NCBI GenBank assembly: GCA_030280995.1
Contig: JASXTE010000017.1
Location: forward strand, 7,019,001-7,083,000
DNA: 64,000 bases
Direction: 5' to 3'
From: Hemileia vastatrix
Taxonomy: Eukaryota; Basidiomycota; Pucciniomycetes; Pucciniales; Zaghouaniaceae
Below are positions 54,807 through 64,000 of the stretch, one piece after another (position 1 is the first letter of the stretch; every line of letters begins with the position of its first letter). Made by a program: the position numbers and the translations under genes. The notes under the pieces were generated by a model. It saw only the letters and a program-made list of their open reading frames with translations. It was not told the origin of the DNA and did no database searches.

Positions 54807-55787
54807 ACATTAATTATGATATTACATAATTTTTTTTGTAACAAAATTTGAAATATATCACTTAAAAAATTTTTAAGATCCTTCTAAACTTATGCTGAAC
54901 TAATGCTGAACTCATTTTGAACTCATGTTGAACTCAGGTTGAGCACAGGTGGGAGATTGTTGTGGGGAAAATCTCAGTACAAGTTTAAACTTTATCAGGT
55001 GAATTTCGGATAAATTAAATAAAAAGTTTTTTAATAGTTCAAGTGTTTAGTGCACATTCCAGAAGCCTTCGTGGAAATATTCAATTAATTTTAAATTTTG
55101 TGTATGAGGTATTTTAGAACGTTTTATGTATGTGAAATCCTTTTATTTAAAGATTTGTCATCTACCTCAAGTATAATTATCAAAGGATTTAATGCTTAGC
55201 TATATACTTAATTAACATGGGATTTTTAGTTTTGAATTACTGCAGAATATCTAATCTCAAAAAGGTAATCATTAGTAGCTAAGCCATGGAGATGACAGAT
55301 CTAATAATAAATTTGAAATTGCAGAATAGCTTCCTCAGGGAAGAACATTACCATTTTTAAAAAATGATGGCTTCAAAAATTATATAAAATTGTCAGATAT
55401 CAAATATTTATAGAATCATCACACATTTCTCTAAATAAATCAAAATTTCATTGTTCTCAAAGATTTTCTCCATTTGATAATTTATTAAATTTAAATAAAT
55501 CATCTATTAATAAATATTATTTTTCTCTTCATTAAAAATTTTCATAATCTCATAAGATGTTAGACACATGCTCCCATAAATCAACCACCTCATTTTCAGG
55601 ATCTAAGAAAATTCACAACCATCACCAGTTTAGTAACAAGTAAGTGATTAAAAACTACTTTTTCAAAAGCTTATAAATAATTATGTATGTAGATGCTCAA
55701 GCAATAAAAGAAAATCTCAAGGGGATTACCACTTTTCAAAAAATTTCTCTCCAATCAAGCCATCCATTACAATAAACATCAAGGGAG
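54807..55787. other. AT-rich region with a gaactca array
   Basis: At 54884-54945 there are about five copies of a tgaactcatg-type decamer, very like the interior of the CACTA mini-element (30850-30920). A CACTA terminus is not visible next to it. The rest is AT-rich without a gene. Confidence 0.45.
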
Positions 55788-57551
55788 TCAGCACTTCAGT
55801 CGGAAATTATTGATATTCTGGCCAAAGAGTACTATTTCAAACTCAAATTGATGGAGGAACAAGAAGTATCCTTTGTTCAGGATTTGGAAGAAATGAGAGT
55901 TCACAAGGAATATGTGTAGTTCAAATCACCATTTCTTAAATTTGTCAAACAGCAATAAAAATGTGAACCGTTTAATACTTTAATTTTTATTTTATCTAAA
56001 AGTATATTCTTTATGATTATTAGCGTATCTGGATAGTAAGAAAGTTCCTGAAGATTCTCATATTAAGGTCAAGGAAAGGCAAGAGTTAATAATGTGTAGT
56101 TCTTCAAAAAATTTCAACAAAAGGGTGTAGCATACTAATTAAAAAAAAGAGCATGTACCTTGTTAAGCTCCTCTATAGTTCCAGCTCATTCTTCTTAAAA
56201 TACTCATGATGGAGAATAAAGCTCTAAAATACAAGATGACAAGATGTTATTAAGTTTTTTTTAAGTATTGTTTTGATTATATGAACTTTCAAGAGATATA
56301 CTGATATCCCTATTTATAAACTATTGTCTTTCCATTTAACTGTAGGGAAATTAATCAAGGTGAATTTGCAGCAGGTAAAAGAAAAATATCATATCTAATA
56401 ATTTAATATGGATTTTGTGAAAGTTACACATTTCTTTTCATAATATTTACACAGACATATATGCAGAAAATTCACAAGAAAAAAAAGAAACACCAATTTT
56501 TGCCAGTGAAGATCCCAGCAGAGACATCATCTGCAGCCAAAGTATTGACTTATTTAGATGATGAGATACTAAAATCTCAAATGGAACCATTAAGTATGTT
56601 TATTTATTTATTTTTTTTTCAAAGAAAGATTTGGACTAAATTTTTAATGTTTTGGTAGTATCTTCTGCATCAAAAAGAGCCATCCTTGCTCAAAGATATG
56701 GATTTAATATCAGATATAAAAGAACTATATTATTTATTTTTAGGAAAAATAACCTGGAAAAAGTCTAACAAGGCATGGAATGTGATCACATTCTTTCTGA
56801 ATTCTCAAGGAACAGAGAAGATTTTAAGGCTTTCATTTGATCCATTCTTGTTTTATTTCACCCAACGCTCTCATGCAGAATGGGTAAAATTCATAAATGA
56901 GTTAGGTAACTTCATCACTATTGAGAATATAAGTTTTATATTTAAAACTTATATGACTCTTATTGTAGGACCTCAATTTTTGGATTTAAATCAATATAAA
57001 CAACCATAGTACTTGACTTATAAAATTGATTTTTAGAAACTTGTGGAGATCAATGCAAAATAATTGAAAGAAACTTATGGGGACCTGTAAAAAGGAAGAC
57101 ATCAAATCCAGAAACCCACGTTTTTCATCTGCTTAGTCAATTTAAATTAGTCAGCCCCCATTCTCAACACTACTGGTTGACCCTGATTTCCTCATCTGTA
57201 GATTTAATTGAAAACAAAAAACATCAGGCACCTCCACCTGAAATTATTGAGAATGATGATCCAATAACAAAAAGCCTTCTATTAATCAATCATCATGACA
57301 AACTCATGAACAAGATACCACCAATTTCAAGTTCAGCAAGTGAGATAGAGAAGTAAAATTCCATTAACAACTCAATGACACTGCTTTTACAATTTCAAAA
57401 TGTGATAATCAACTTTTTGAAGTCATACTTGATATTGTATGCAAGATCACTGGAAAAACCAAAAACACAATCAGAAAAGCAGAAGAGAAAAACAAAGACA
57501 ACGGAGGATCAATTCAGTGGGGATGATGCAATGCAGAAGCAAGGTCACTGA
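55788..57551 (+). CDS. Unrecognised multi-exon gene with basic C-terminus
   Basis: Exon-like blocks in AT-rich sequence: 55788-55916 (LAKEYYFKLKLMEEQEVSF, helical, coiled-coil-like), about 56023-56130, 56461-56595 (KKKKKHQFLPVKIPAE and LTYLDDEILKSQMEPL), 56660-56935 (ITWKKSNKAWNVITFFLNSQ and FDPFLFYFTQRSHAEWVKF), and 57030-57355 (IIERNLWGPVKRKTSNPETH and HLLSQFKLVSPHSQHYWLTL). The last block, to 57551, ends in KQKRKTKTTEDQFSGDD, a lysine-rich nuclear-localisation-like tail. Intron-like acceptors (ttgtag, attttag) precede the later blocks. I do not recognise the protein. The exons are cleaner than the surrounding transposon relics, so it may be a host gene or a less decayed transposon passenger. 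Exon borders are approximate. Confidence 0.4.
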
Positions 57552-58178
57552 TGAAAATTGATAAAAGCTCAGTGCAACACAAATTTTAACCTTTTTTTAT
57601 GTATTTGATAGATGGATTTAGGGGTTTTTTTAATGTTCTCAATATTATTGGTTTGCAACTATAATGATTGTATAGAGTTTATAAGTCAAGCTGATTGTAT
57701 TTGAAAAAAAAGAAAATGCACATTTAATTTGGAAGAACCTATAGGGAAAAATCATAATATCTACATACTAGGTCTTTTTACAAAATGATTAAAAATAAAA
57801 CAAATAAGCAAGACTTCTGTATGCCATCACATTTGGAAATAGGCCATGCAATAACTGCCTTTTTTTGAATCATTGGAAAATTGTGCAACCTGAAACATAT
57901 TTTTATCAATCTCCAACAATTAAAGAGTATATATTGATTATATTTATATTAATAGATGCTATACCAGATATTATATTGATGAAAATAAATACAATAATAT
58001 GAAACTCTAAAAATTAAAAATTAAAATTAAAAATTAAAAAATTTGGGAAATAAGAAAAATGCAAGGATTATGTAAAATGTGGAATAATTATAATAGGTGG
58101 TATCAATTTTCAGGGATCCACAATTAGAGATCAAAATTTTTTCTTCCCTGGATCAGAAATTATTAATTGCAGAAGATT
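57552..58178. other. AT-rich gap
   Basis: No gene. A short (TTAAAAA)n-like tract lies at about 58010-58040. Confidence 0.4.
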
Positions 58179-58210
58179 CTTATCCACTAGCCCTGGGGCT
58201 AGTGGATAAG
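58179..58210. repeat. Perfect 15-bp hairpin near the Harbinger gene
   Basis: cttatccactagccc is followed by two loop bases and then its exact reverse complement gggctagtggataag. It lies about 280 bp upstream of the Harbinger ORF. It could be a transposon end or subterminal structure, but no mate was found downstream of 59751. Confidence 0.7.
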
Positions 58211-58491
58211 GAATCCATCATAAAGCATTATCCTGCCTCTTATACCCCAATTTCTGTTCCTACTTCCTGATCCCAAACTCATCACATCCATGATTGATTT
58301 TTAAGAAAGTCACATGAGTTATAATTGCTGATACTATCCTTAAGTCTCTCCTCACTCTATGCTACTTAATTTTGGTGGAGAACACTTAAGTTTTTTTTCT
58401 ATCTACACACCCCAACTGCACATTTGGCGGCCAATTCCCACTTCCCACTCATCACCTAAACCTTCTACCAACACCTATACTACTGAAAAGA

Positions 58492-59751
58492 ATGAAACAC
58501 CACTCTACTAGACGGCTACTTCACTCCACTATTAATGCTATCAATTTACATTTAGTTCTCTACTATAAATCTGACTCTGATTTGGAAGATACCTTATCCT
58601 ATTTGTGTTTTCTTTCCAAAAAGCATTACCTCATTTCCAGGGGGCCAAATCTTTATCATGATCCCCAATATGATCTCTGCTCCATTCTCAACATTCCTTA
58701 ACTAAACTTCACTCAGCTATTTAGAACCTCACCCAATTCTTTCTTCAAGCTTTATTGACTCATCTCTGAACATCCTATCTTTCATAACAATTCCCATAAC
58801 AAACAGTGTAATCCTGCCATTCAACTTTCTGTTGCACTATGTCGCTATGACTCAATGGAAATGGTGCTGCTGTAAGACGTTTGGATAATCTAGTTAACAT
58901 AGTATATGGTAAGGTGATATTATACACCTAGCGCTGTATGATTGCTTTCCTTTCCATCAAGTCTCAAACACTTGCTTGGCCAACTCCAGAACAACGACTT
59001 GAAGCCACTCAAGTAATGCAAGCCAAAGTTTCCCTGGTTGTGTAGGTTTTGTTGATGGCACAAATATACCTTTGAGTCAAAAGCCTGCTCATGATGGGAA
59101 CCATTATTTTAATCTTAAAAAAGTTTTATTCAAAATCTTCTCCAATTTCTCATCATTCATGAGCTAACTTTTTATATTCCTTCTAGATACCCTATTGCCA
59201 TTTAACTTATATGCAATGTCAATAAAAAATTTATTGCTTATCACAGTGGCTACCCTGGATCATGTCATGACTCTTCCGTCTTCCAAAGAATGAGGATTTC
59301 TCAAACCCCAGACTCATACTTTGATGAATCTCAGTACCTCCTTTCAGACTCAGCATATGCAAGTGGGAAGTACATTATACCTGCTTTCCATGGTGCAACC
59401 TTAGAAAATCACCCCAAAACTAAATTTAATTATCACCTTTCCCAATAAAGAGTACAGATTGAACATTCTATAGGTATTTTAAAGGGACGATTTTCTAGTC
59501 TTTTGGAGCTCCAAATCCAATTTCAAAACAAATTGGAGATTAAAACTGTGAATCGTTGAATCATGACTTTTGTTATACTCCACAATATCCTAGCTGATTT
59601 AAAGGATGAGTGGAATGATCTTTATGAAGAAGAGGATCCTGAACCAGCACCAGCTCTCCCCTCCCTTGAATCACAAAACATTCAATCAACTGGCATACAA
59701 TCCATTATAATGCCAGTCACTCTCCAATATTTCACTTCACAACACTTTTAA
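58492..59751 (+). pseudogene. PIF/Harbinger-type DDE transposase
   Basis: The N-terminal frame 58492-58701 (HLVLYYKSDSDLEDTLSYL) is followed by a broken helix-turn-helix-like region (LSVALCRYDSMEMVLL and, after shifts, the usual conserved block). The catalytic parts are clear: GFVDGTNIPLSQKPAHDGNH (first D, about 59045-59105), GYPGSCHDSSVFQRMRIS, YLLSDSAYASGKYIIPAF (second D, about 59340) and RVQIEHSIGILKGRFSSL (E, about 59455). These are followed by MTFVILHNILADL, ending at 59751. This is the DDE_Tnp_4/HARBI1 pattern and length. At least five stops or shifts (about 58699, 58875, 59200, 59447, 59558) inactivate it. Confidence 0.85.
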
Positions 59752-59847
59752 AATTTTGTTTTGGTGCTCCCCCCATGTCCACTTTGTGTACTTTATTCAC
59801 TTGTTTGGTATTTTTTTTTGATGAAATTCTTTTTTTTGAATTCATGG

Positions 59848-60387
59848 TATGGTCTTCAAACATTGGCAGACACCTTTTTTGCTCTGTTTGGTGTTGTTTT
59901 GGTATGTCTTAATTGGCATTGGTTGAATAATTGAGGGTTTTTCTGGTTTTATTCAGTGAATATTGGGACTACAGGTATGTGGGTTCTACCATTGGATAGC
60001 CCTGGTGTTTATCTATACTTGATGTCTTGTGGATATTTTTCATATTCCAAGTTTTAAGGGGTCATTTACTCATTTTTCATTTCTAAAAGATAACTGTTTA
60101 ATTTTATTGTTTGTGTTTTAAGGGCTAACCTTAAGTCTTAGGGTTAAGTGCTCAGTAACATTAAGTAGAGCTAATTTGGCTCTATATTTTATGCCCCAAT
60201 GTTGTCATAGCTTAATTTTGTGTTTTAAGGGTTTTAGTAGTTGCGGTGGATTTTTCTAAGTATTTTGGGCTTTATTGGAGGTTTTTTGCGGTTTTCTGGC
60301 TTCAGGGTGGTCCAGCCACCTCTAGGCAGGCCTCCCAACGCTGGGCAGATCCCCTGCCTTGGTGCTTAGAGGCTAGAAAGCGCCTTT
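59848..60387 (+). repeat. LTR1 fragment, 3' truncated
   Basis: It starts tatggtcttcaaacattgg (the LTR1 start with one change) and follows LTR1 to about ttagaggctagaaagcgcc in the GC-rich island. It then stops being alignable. This complements the 54044-54806 piece, which lacks the start. Confidence 0.8.
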
Positions 60388-60769
60388 ATTTTTTTGGACA
60401 GCTCATTGGTTTTCTTTCACCAGCTCAACATTAAATTGCATATTTTCTGAAATTGCATATTTTGTCAGTGTTTTTTTTTCATTCATCACTCATATCCTTT
60501 TCAACCTCTTCTCAAAAATCAGTCAAATATTTTCAATTCCTCTATTTCATTACTCTATTTCTCATCTCATCTCTCCAGGTAAGTCATTTTTTTTCTTTTC
60601 TTTAGTTTTTTTTACCTACTAATTATTTAATTTTTCTTTTTTTTTGTCCTTTTTTTCTTTATTTTTTTTGTCCTGTAAGTGCTTTTTTTTGTTTTCAAGG
60701 TTAGACTAATTTTGTTTTTTTGTTTTATCTTTTTTATCATTTTTTTCACCATCCATCATCCCCCTTTCC
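60388..60769. other. T-rich leader with a splice-like site
   Basis: Pyrimidine-rich sequence with a consensus-like ccaggtaagt at about 60577-60586. No ORF of note. It could be a 5' region of the gene at 62128, but nothing proves it. Confidence 0.3.
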
Positions 60770-61580
60770 CCCCTCGTTGTCTGCCTCCATACCCTCCTTT
60801 CTCCCCTTCTTAGCCACCTCAAGTCCCCCCTTTCCCCCCTCCTGTCTTCCTCCATACCCCCCTTTCTCCCCTTCTTGGCCACCTCAACTACCTTCTTTAA
60901 TCCCTCCTTGCCTGCCTCAAACTCCCCCACTTTTCACCCTTTACCACCTCCTTGGCCCCCTCAAGCCACTCCCTTTACCCCCTCCTTGGCCCCCTCAAGC
61001 CCCCCCTTTATCCCCTCAATCCCCCCTCAAATCACCCCTCAAGCCGCTCCCCGCCCCCCCCCTAACACTTACTTATCAAATTGTTACCAATTCAATAAGT
61101 TAGGTCTAAGGGGGGGTGGTTTTTAGGGGTTCAAGGTTGGGGTTTGAGGTGTGTCTGAGGGGTAAAGGGGGGGGCTTAAGAGGGTTATGGAAGGGGTAAA
61201 GTGGGGGACTTGAGGGGGCCAAGGAGGTGGTAAAGGGGGGGGTAAAGGGGAGGGTAAAGGGGAGGTATAGGGGGGGTAAAGGGGGGGTAAAGGGGGGGTA
61301 AAGGGGGGTTAAAGGGAGGGTAAAGGGGGGGTCTGAGGCAGCTAAGGAGAGGTTAAAGAGGGGTAAAGGGGGGTAAAGGGGGGTAAAGAAGGGGTAAAGA
61401 AGGGGTAAAAGGGGGGTTGATTTGGCTAAGGAGAGGTTAAAGTGGGGTGAAGGGGGTGTAAAGAAGGGGTAAAGAAGGGGTAAAGAAGGGGTAAAGAAGT
61501 GATAAAGGGGGTAAAGGGAGGGTAAAGGGGGACTAAAGGGGGGTTTGAGGCAGGTAAGGGAGGGTTGAGGTGGGCAAGGA
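60770..61580. repeat. C-rich/G-rich imperfect inverted repeat, G4-prone
   Basis: 60770-61075 is almost pure pyrimidine with runs of C5-C9 (for example ccccctccttggccccctca). 61100-61580 is purine-rich with dozens of ggggtaaagg-type units. The arms are partly complementary (cttggccccctcaag against cttgagggggccaag), with an AT loop at about 61075-61105. The G arm is a minisatellite of a 9-11 bp gggggtaaag unit. ORFs here are low-complexity and not called. Confidence 0.85.
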
Positions 61581-62127
61581 GGGAATTTTGAAGAAAAAAA
61601 AGACTTATATCTGCTTTTTAATTTTTTTTACAGAATTTTTTTTCTTTCCCTTAGTTTCTGGACCTTTCCCCCTGTTTCCAAAAAAAATCAGGTAATTTAA
61701 ATTTTTTTATTTGTGTTTGTATTTTCAAATAATTAATTATTCTGAAATTTACTGAAATTAATTTTTTTATTTATATTTTAATAAATTGGATTGAATGATA
61801 TCAAGAAGTATTTCCAGTAGCAGGTAAGTAATTTTTATTTATTTTTAAATTAAATTTACTGAATTTTTTTTTTTTATTTACTCTTTTTTTTTGGGTGATT
61901 TTGTTTTACCTTTTATTTTAATTATAATTCAGGTTATTATTTTGAATTTTTTTTTCTCAAAATTTTTTACTGTTTTTTTTGAAACTAATTTTACTTGTTT
62001 TTTTTACCAATTTTTTTTTCTTTTCAATTATTTTACTAATAATTGTTTATTGTTGGGAGTTTTTTAATATATTTATTTTTTAATTTTTAATTTTTTTGTT
62101 TTATAATTTTTTTTCCAGGAATTTACT
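61581..62127. other. AT-rich stretch with splice-like signals
   Basis: Contains tcaggtaattt (about 61689), gcaggtaagt (about 61820) and ttttccag just before the ATG at 62128. This pattern would fit small 5' exons and introns of the following gene. No coding exon could be established. Confidence 0.35.
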
Positions 62128-63476
62128 ATGAAAAATGTAACTCACACATCTTCATTATCATCAATTTCTTCTGAATCATCTTTCTTGTCACTTTCTTCCT
62201 TGTCTTAAAATCTTGAAAGCTCCAACAATAATCATCAAATATATTCAGATTCTTCTTCTTTATCTTACTTTCTTCTATCTCTTCAATATCCTTCCATTCT
62301 ATTCCCTCAATATATTTGAATTCTTCTTCTTTATCTTTACTTTCTTCCATCTCTTAAATGTCATTCAATTCTATTCCTTATCCCAATCAATCTGAGATTT
62401 CTTTACCAGAAAATAAAAAGCAGAGAATCATGGAACCAGCTAAAGAATAAAGCAATTCAAAGACCAAATTTTTTCAAAATAGAAAATTGATTAGGATGAA
62501 GATATATGCAAAAAATCCTTTGGACATTTGGACAATCTCAAATTTTATAAGACTTCAATATCAAATTTTAAGAGATTTTTTTTTACAAAAACATCAAAAA
62601 TCTTACAGAAGGTGGTATAGATCTCATTGTTGCAGTTGTCAATAATGGATACAAACCTCAATTCATCTTAGAAGTTCATTCATTTAATGGGAAGAAGGAT
62701 GAAGTTTTTTTCCAGCTTTCTGATTTAATTTCTACTCTCTATCAAATGGCTTTGGTTTGACAACCCTTGTCAAATAAAAATCTTATTTCTGGTGCGATGA
62801 AAGGTTTTGGTTTGGAACCAGGATATGATCAATAAGTTTCTTTTGGTATGTAAAAAAAATTTTTTTATAAGTAAATTTTAATTTTGTCATAAATTTCAGG
62901 AATTTATTCTTCATTGAAAAATTTGAAATCAGAGCAAATGGAAGAAGATCTGAAACAATGAAATTCTTTGGGATCATTAAACATTTTATTGGCAAATTTT
63001 TTTAAAAAATTATGTTTTCAAGCTTTTCAAAAAAACAATCAACTTGCTTTAGAATCTGGTTTACCAAATTGGTCTGATCCTGAATGGGAAGAAACAATAA
63101 ATGATTATGTTTTTTGTTCAAATGTTATCTTCATTTATAATGGATTTTAGAATCATGTTCATCTAGATAAACATGATAAGAATTTTCTAGCATTTGGAAT
63201 TTTCTCTTATATTATTCCAGAGACTGGTTTTCCTATTCCATCACCCTCTTATTATGAGGGACATGGCCTTATTTTACTGACCATAAATTTATTATTGATT
63301 TTGGAAGTGCCAATGGAATAGTTGAGGATATATGGAATTCTTCTCAACACCAGCATCAAACAACTAAAGCACCTCCAACTTTAGTTTCTTGTAAAGAATT
63401 TACTCATTTTGGCTGTTCATTCCAAATAAATGAAGGTCTTATTAATCATATTAATAATCAAAAAAAAATTAAATAA
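62128..63476 (+). pseudogene. Tet/JBP-like 2-oxoglutarate/Fe(II) dioxygenase, degenerate
   Basis: The N-terminal part is Ser-rich and contains a 78-bp tandem duplication (about 62240-62395). Then come IDLIVAVVNNGYKPQFILEV and AMKGFGLEPGYDQ, a 54-nt intron (62846-62899, GTATGT..TTTCAG), ALESGLPNWSDPEWEETIND, and the core: NHVHLDKHDKNFLAFGIFSY with the iron-binding HxD (HLD, about 63160). After a 1-nt frameshift near 63277 come IIDFGSANGIVEDIWNSS, the distal-His block QHQHQTTKAP (about 63350-63370) and FTHFGCSFQINEG, ending at 63476. This is the arrangement of the Tet/JBP-like domain expanded in basidiomycetes, enzymes that oxidise modified bases, often associated with KDZ and Tnp2 transposons. 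Stops near 62205, 62758, 62833, 62957 and 63148 inactivate it. Confidence 0.75.
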
Positions 63477-63690
63477 AAAAATTGTTTTTAATAGATCTGC
63501 CAAGTATTGCAAATAAAATATTATATTTTTTCTATCATTAAATATTTTCTTCCTAAGTTTTTTTCCTTTTTTTGTCTCTTTCATTAAATTTTCATTATTT
63601 TTTTTTTTATTTTTTTAAACTTCCCTTTTTATTTTCCTCTTTTTCAATTTTATTTATCCTTTTTAATTTTTTTAATTTAATTTTGCATTC
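63477..63690. other. T-rich 3' flank
   Basis: Pyrimidine-rich sequence downstream of the dioxygenase. No gene seen. Confidence 0.35.
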
Positions 63691-64000
63691 GTCTCTTCCA
63701 GTTATTTTTTAAAATTACATCAAGATAGATTACCTTTTTATATAATGGTGCATCTGGATATTATATAAAATAGGAAAACTTGATTGGGACTGGTGAAATT
63801 AATTGGTTGTAGAATTTTCAATTTTAATTTTTTTCTGTTAATTTAAGATTTTTCTCTTCCAATTATTTTTAAAGTTACATCAAGATAGATTAATTTTTAA
63901 TATAATGGTGCATCTGAACTTAGGTCTTTCAAATGGTTATTATATAAAATAGGAAAACATGATTGGGACTGGTGAAAATAATTGGTTGTAGAAATTTTCA
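63691..64000 (+). repeat. Two direct copies of a ~130-150 bp repeat
   Basis: 63691-63820 and 63852-64000 share tctcttccarttattttt, acatcaagatagatta, ataatggtgcatctg, tattatataaaataggaaaa and gattgggactggtgaaa. The second copy has about 20 extra bases (cttaggtctttcaaatgg) and reaches the window edge, so the array may continue. Confidence 0.85.

Noticed and set aside
60706..61126. Proline/serine-rich ORFs on both strands
   Set aside because: They come from the C-rich/G-rich low-complexity arms, with no conserved start, motif or codon signal.
1..64000. tRNA, rRNA and conserved host housekeeping genes
   Set aside because: Looked for by eye and none recognised. A covariance-model scan would be needed to exclude tRNAs.

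Overview
The window reads as transposon-packed, AT-rich nuclear DNA of a fungus, most likely a rust fungus (Pucciniales). This is an inference from three things: a Tet/JBP-like dioxygenase pseudogene of the basidiomycete type at the right end, a Tnp2 (CACTA/Plavaka-type) transposase with its accessory gene at the left end, and basidiomycete-style Ty3/gypsy pol sequences. I found no convincing host housekeeping gene, tRNA, rRNA or CRISPR array. Almost every coding region is broken by stops or frameshifts, so most genes are called as pseudogenes.

Layout. 1-251: MITE-like inverted repeat. 488-7082 (minus): accessory gene plus Tnp2 transposase, split by a solo LTR (family LTR2). 8153-9260 (plus): a paralogue of that accessory gene (called X here). 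Its last codons are cut off by a 13.1 kb Ty3/gypsy element (element 1, 9261-22334). 22481-24758 (minus): SNF2-family helicase, convergent with X and followed by a CACTA-like terminus. 25652-30414: a second, damaged X/helicase unit containing a 1.46 kb near-perfect inverted duplication. 30805-31065: a 261 bp CACTA mini-element. 31069 to about 38150: a chromodomain-type Ty3/gypsy element, itself interrupted by an inverted pair of LTR2 copies. 38505 to about 40400: another LTR2 with a decayed gag. 43047-51251 (minus): element 2, a deleted relative of element 1 carrying a roughly 955 bp ATTTTT microsatellite. 51252-54043: LTR and gag of a third gypsy type. 54044-54806 and 59848-60387: LTR1 fragments. 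55788-57551: an unrecognised multi-exon gene. 58492-59751: a PIF/Harbinger transposase. 60770-61580: a C-rich/G-rich inverted repeat. 62128-63476: the Tet/JBP-like pseudogene.

Most interesting. Elements 1 and 2 both carry, between pol and the 3' LTR and antisense to pol, two genes (A and B). Each encodes two CX2CX6C half-sites resembling a fungal Zn(II)2Cys6 cluster but in swapped order. Gene B has a 68-nt intron at the same place in both elements. A cluster of about nine copies of a 21-25 bp motif lies directly upstream of its TATA-like box. This looks like a retrotransposon with its own antisense, possibly self-regulating, DNA-binding proteins. A second unusual arrangement is the helicase plus X pair bounded by a CACTA-like end, which suggests helicase cargo on a Tnp2-mobilised element.

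Coordinates of decayed features are approximate. All homology calls were made by eye from motifs, without a database search.
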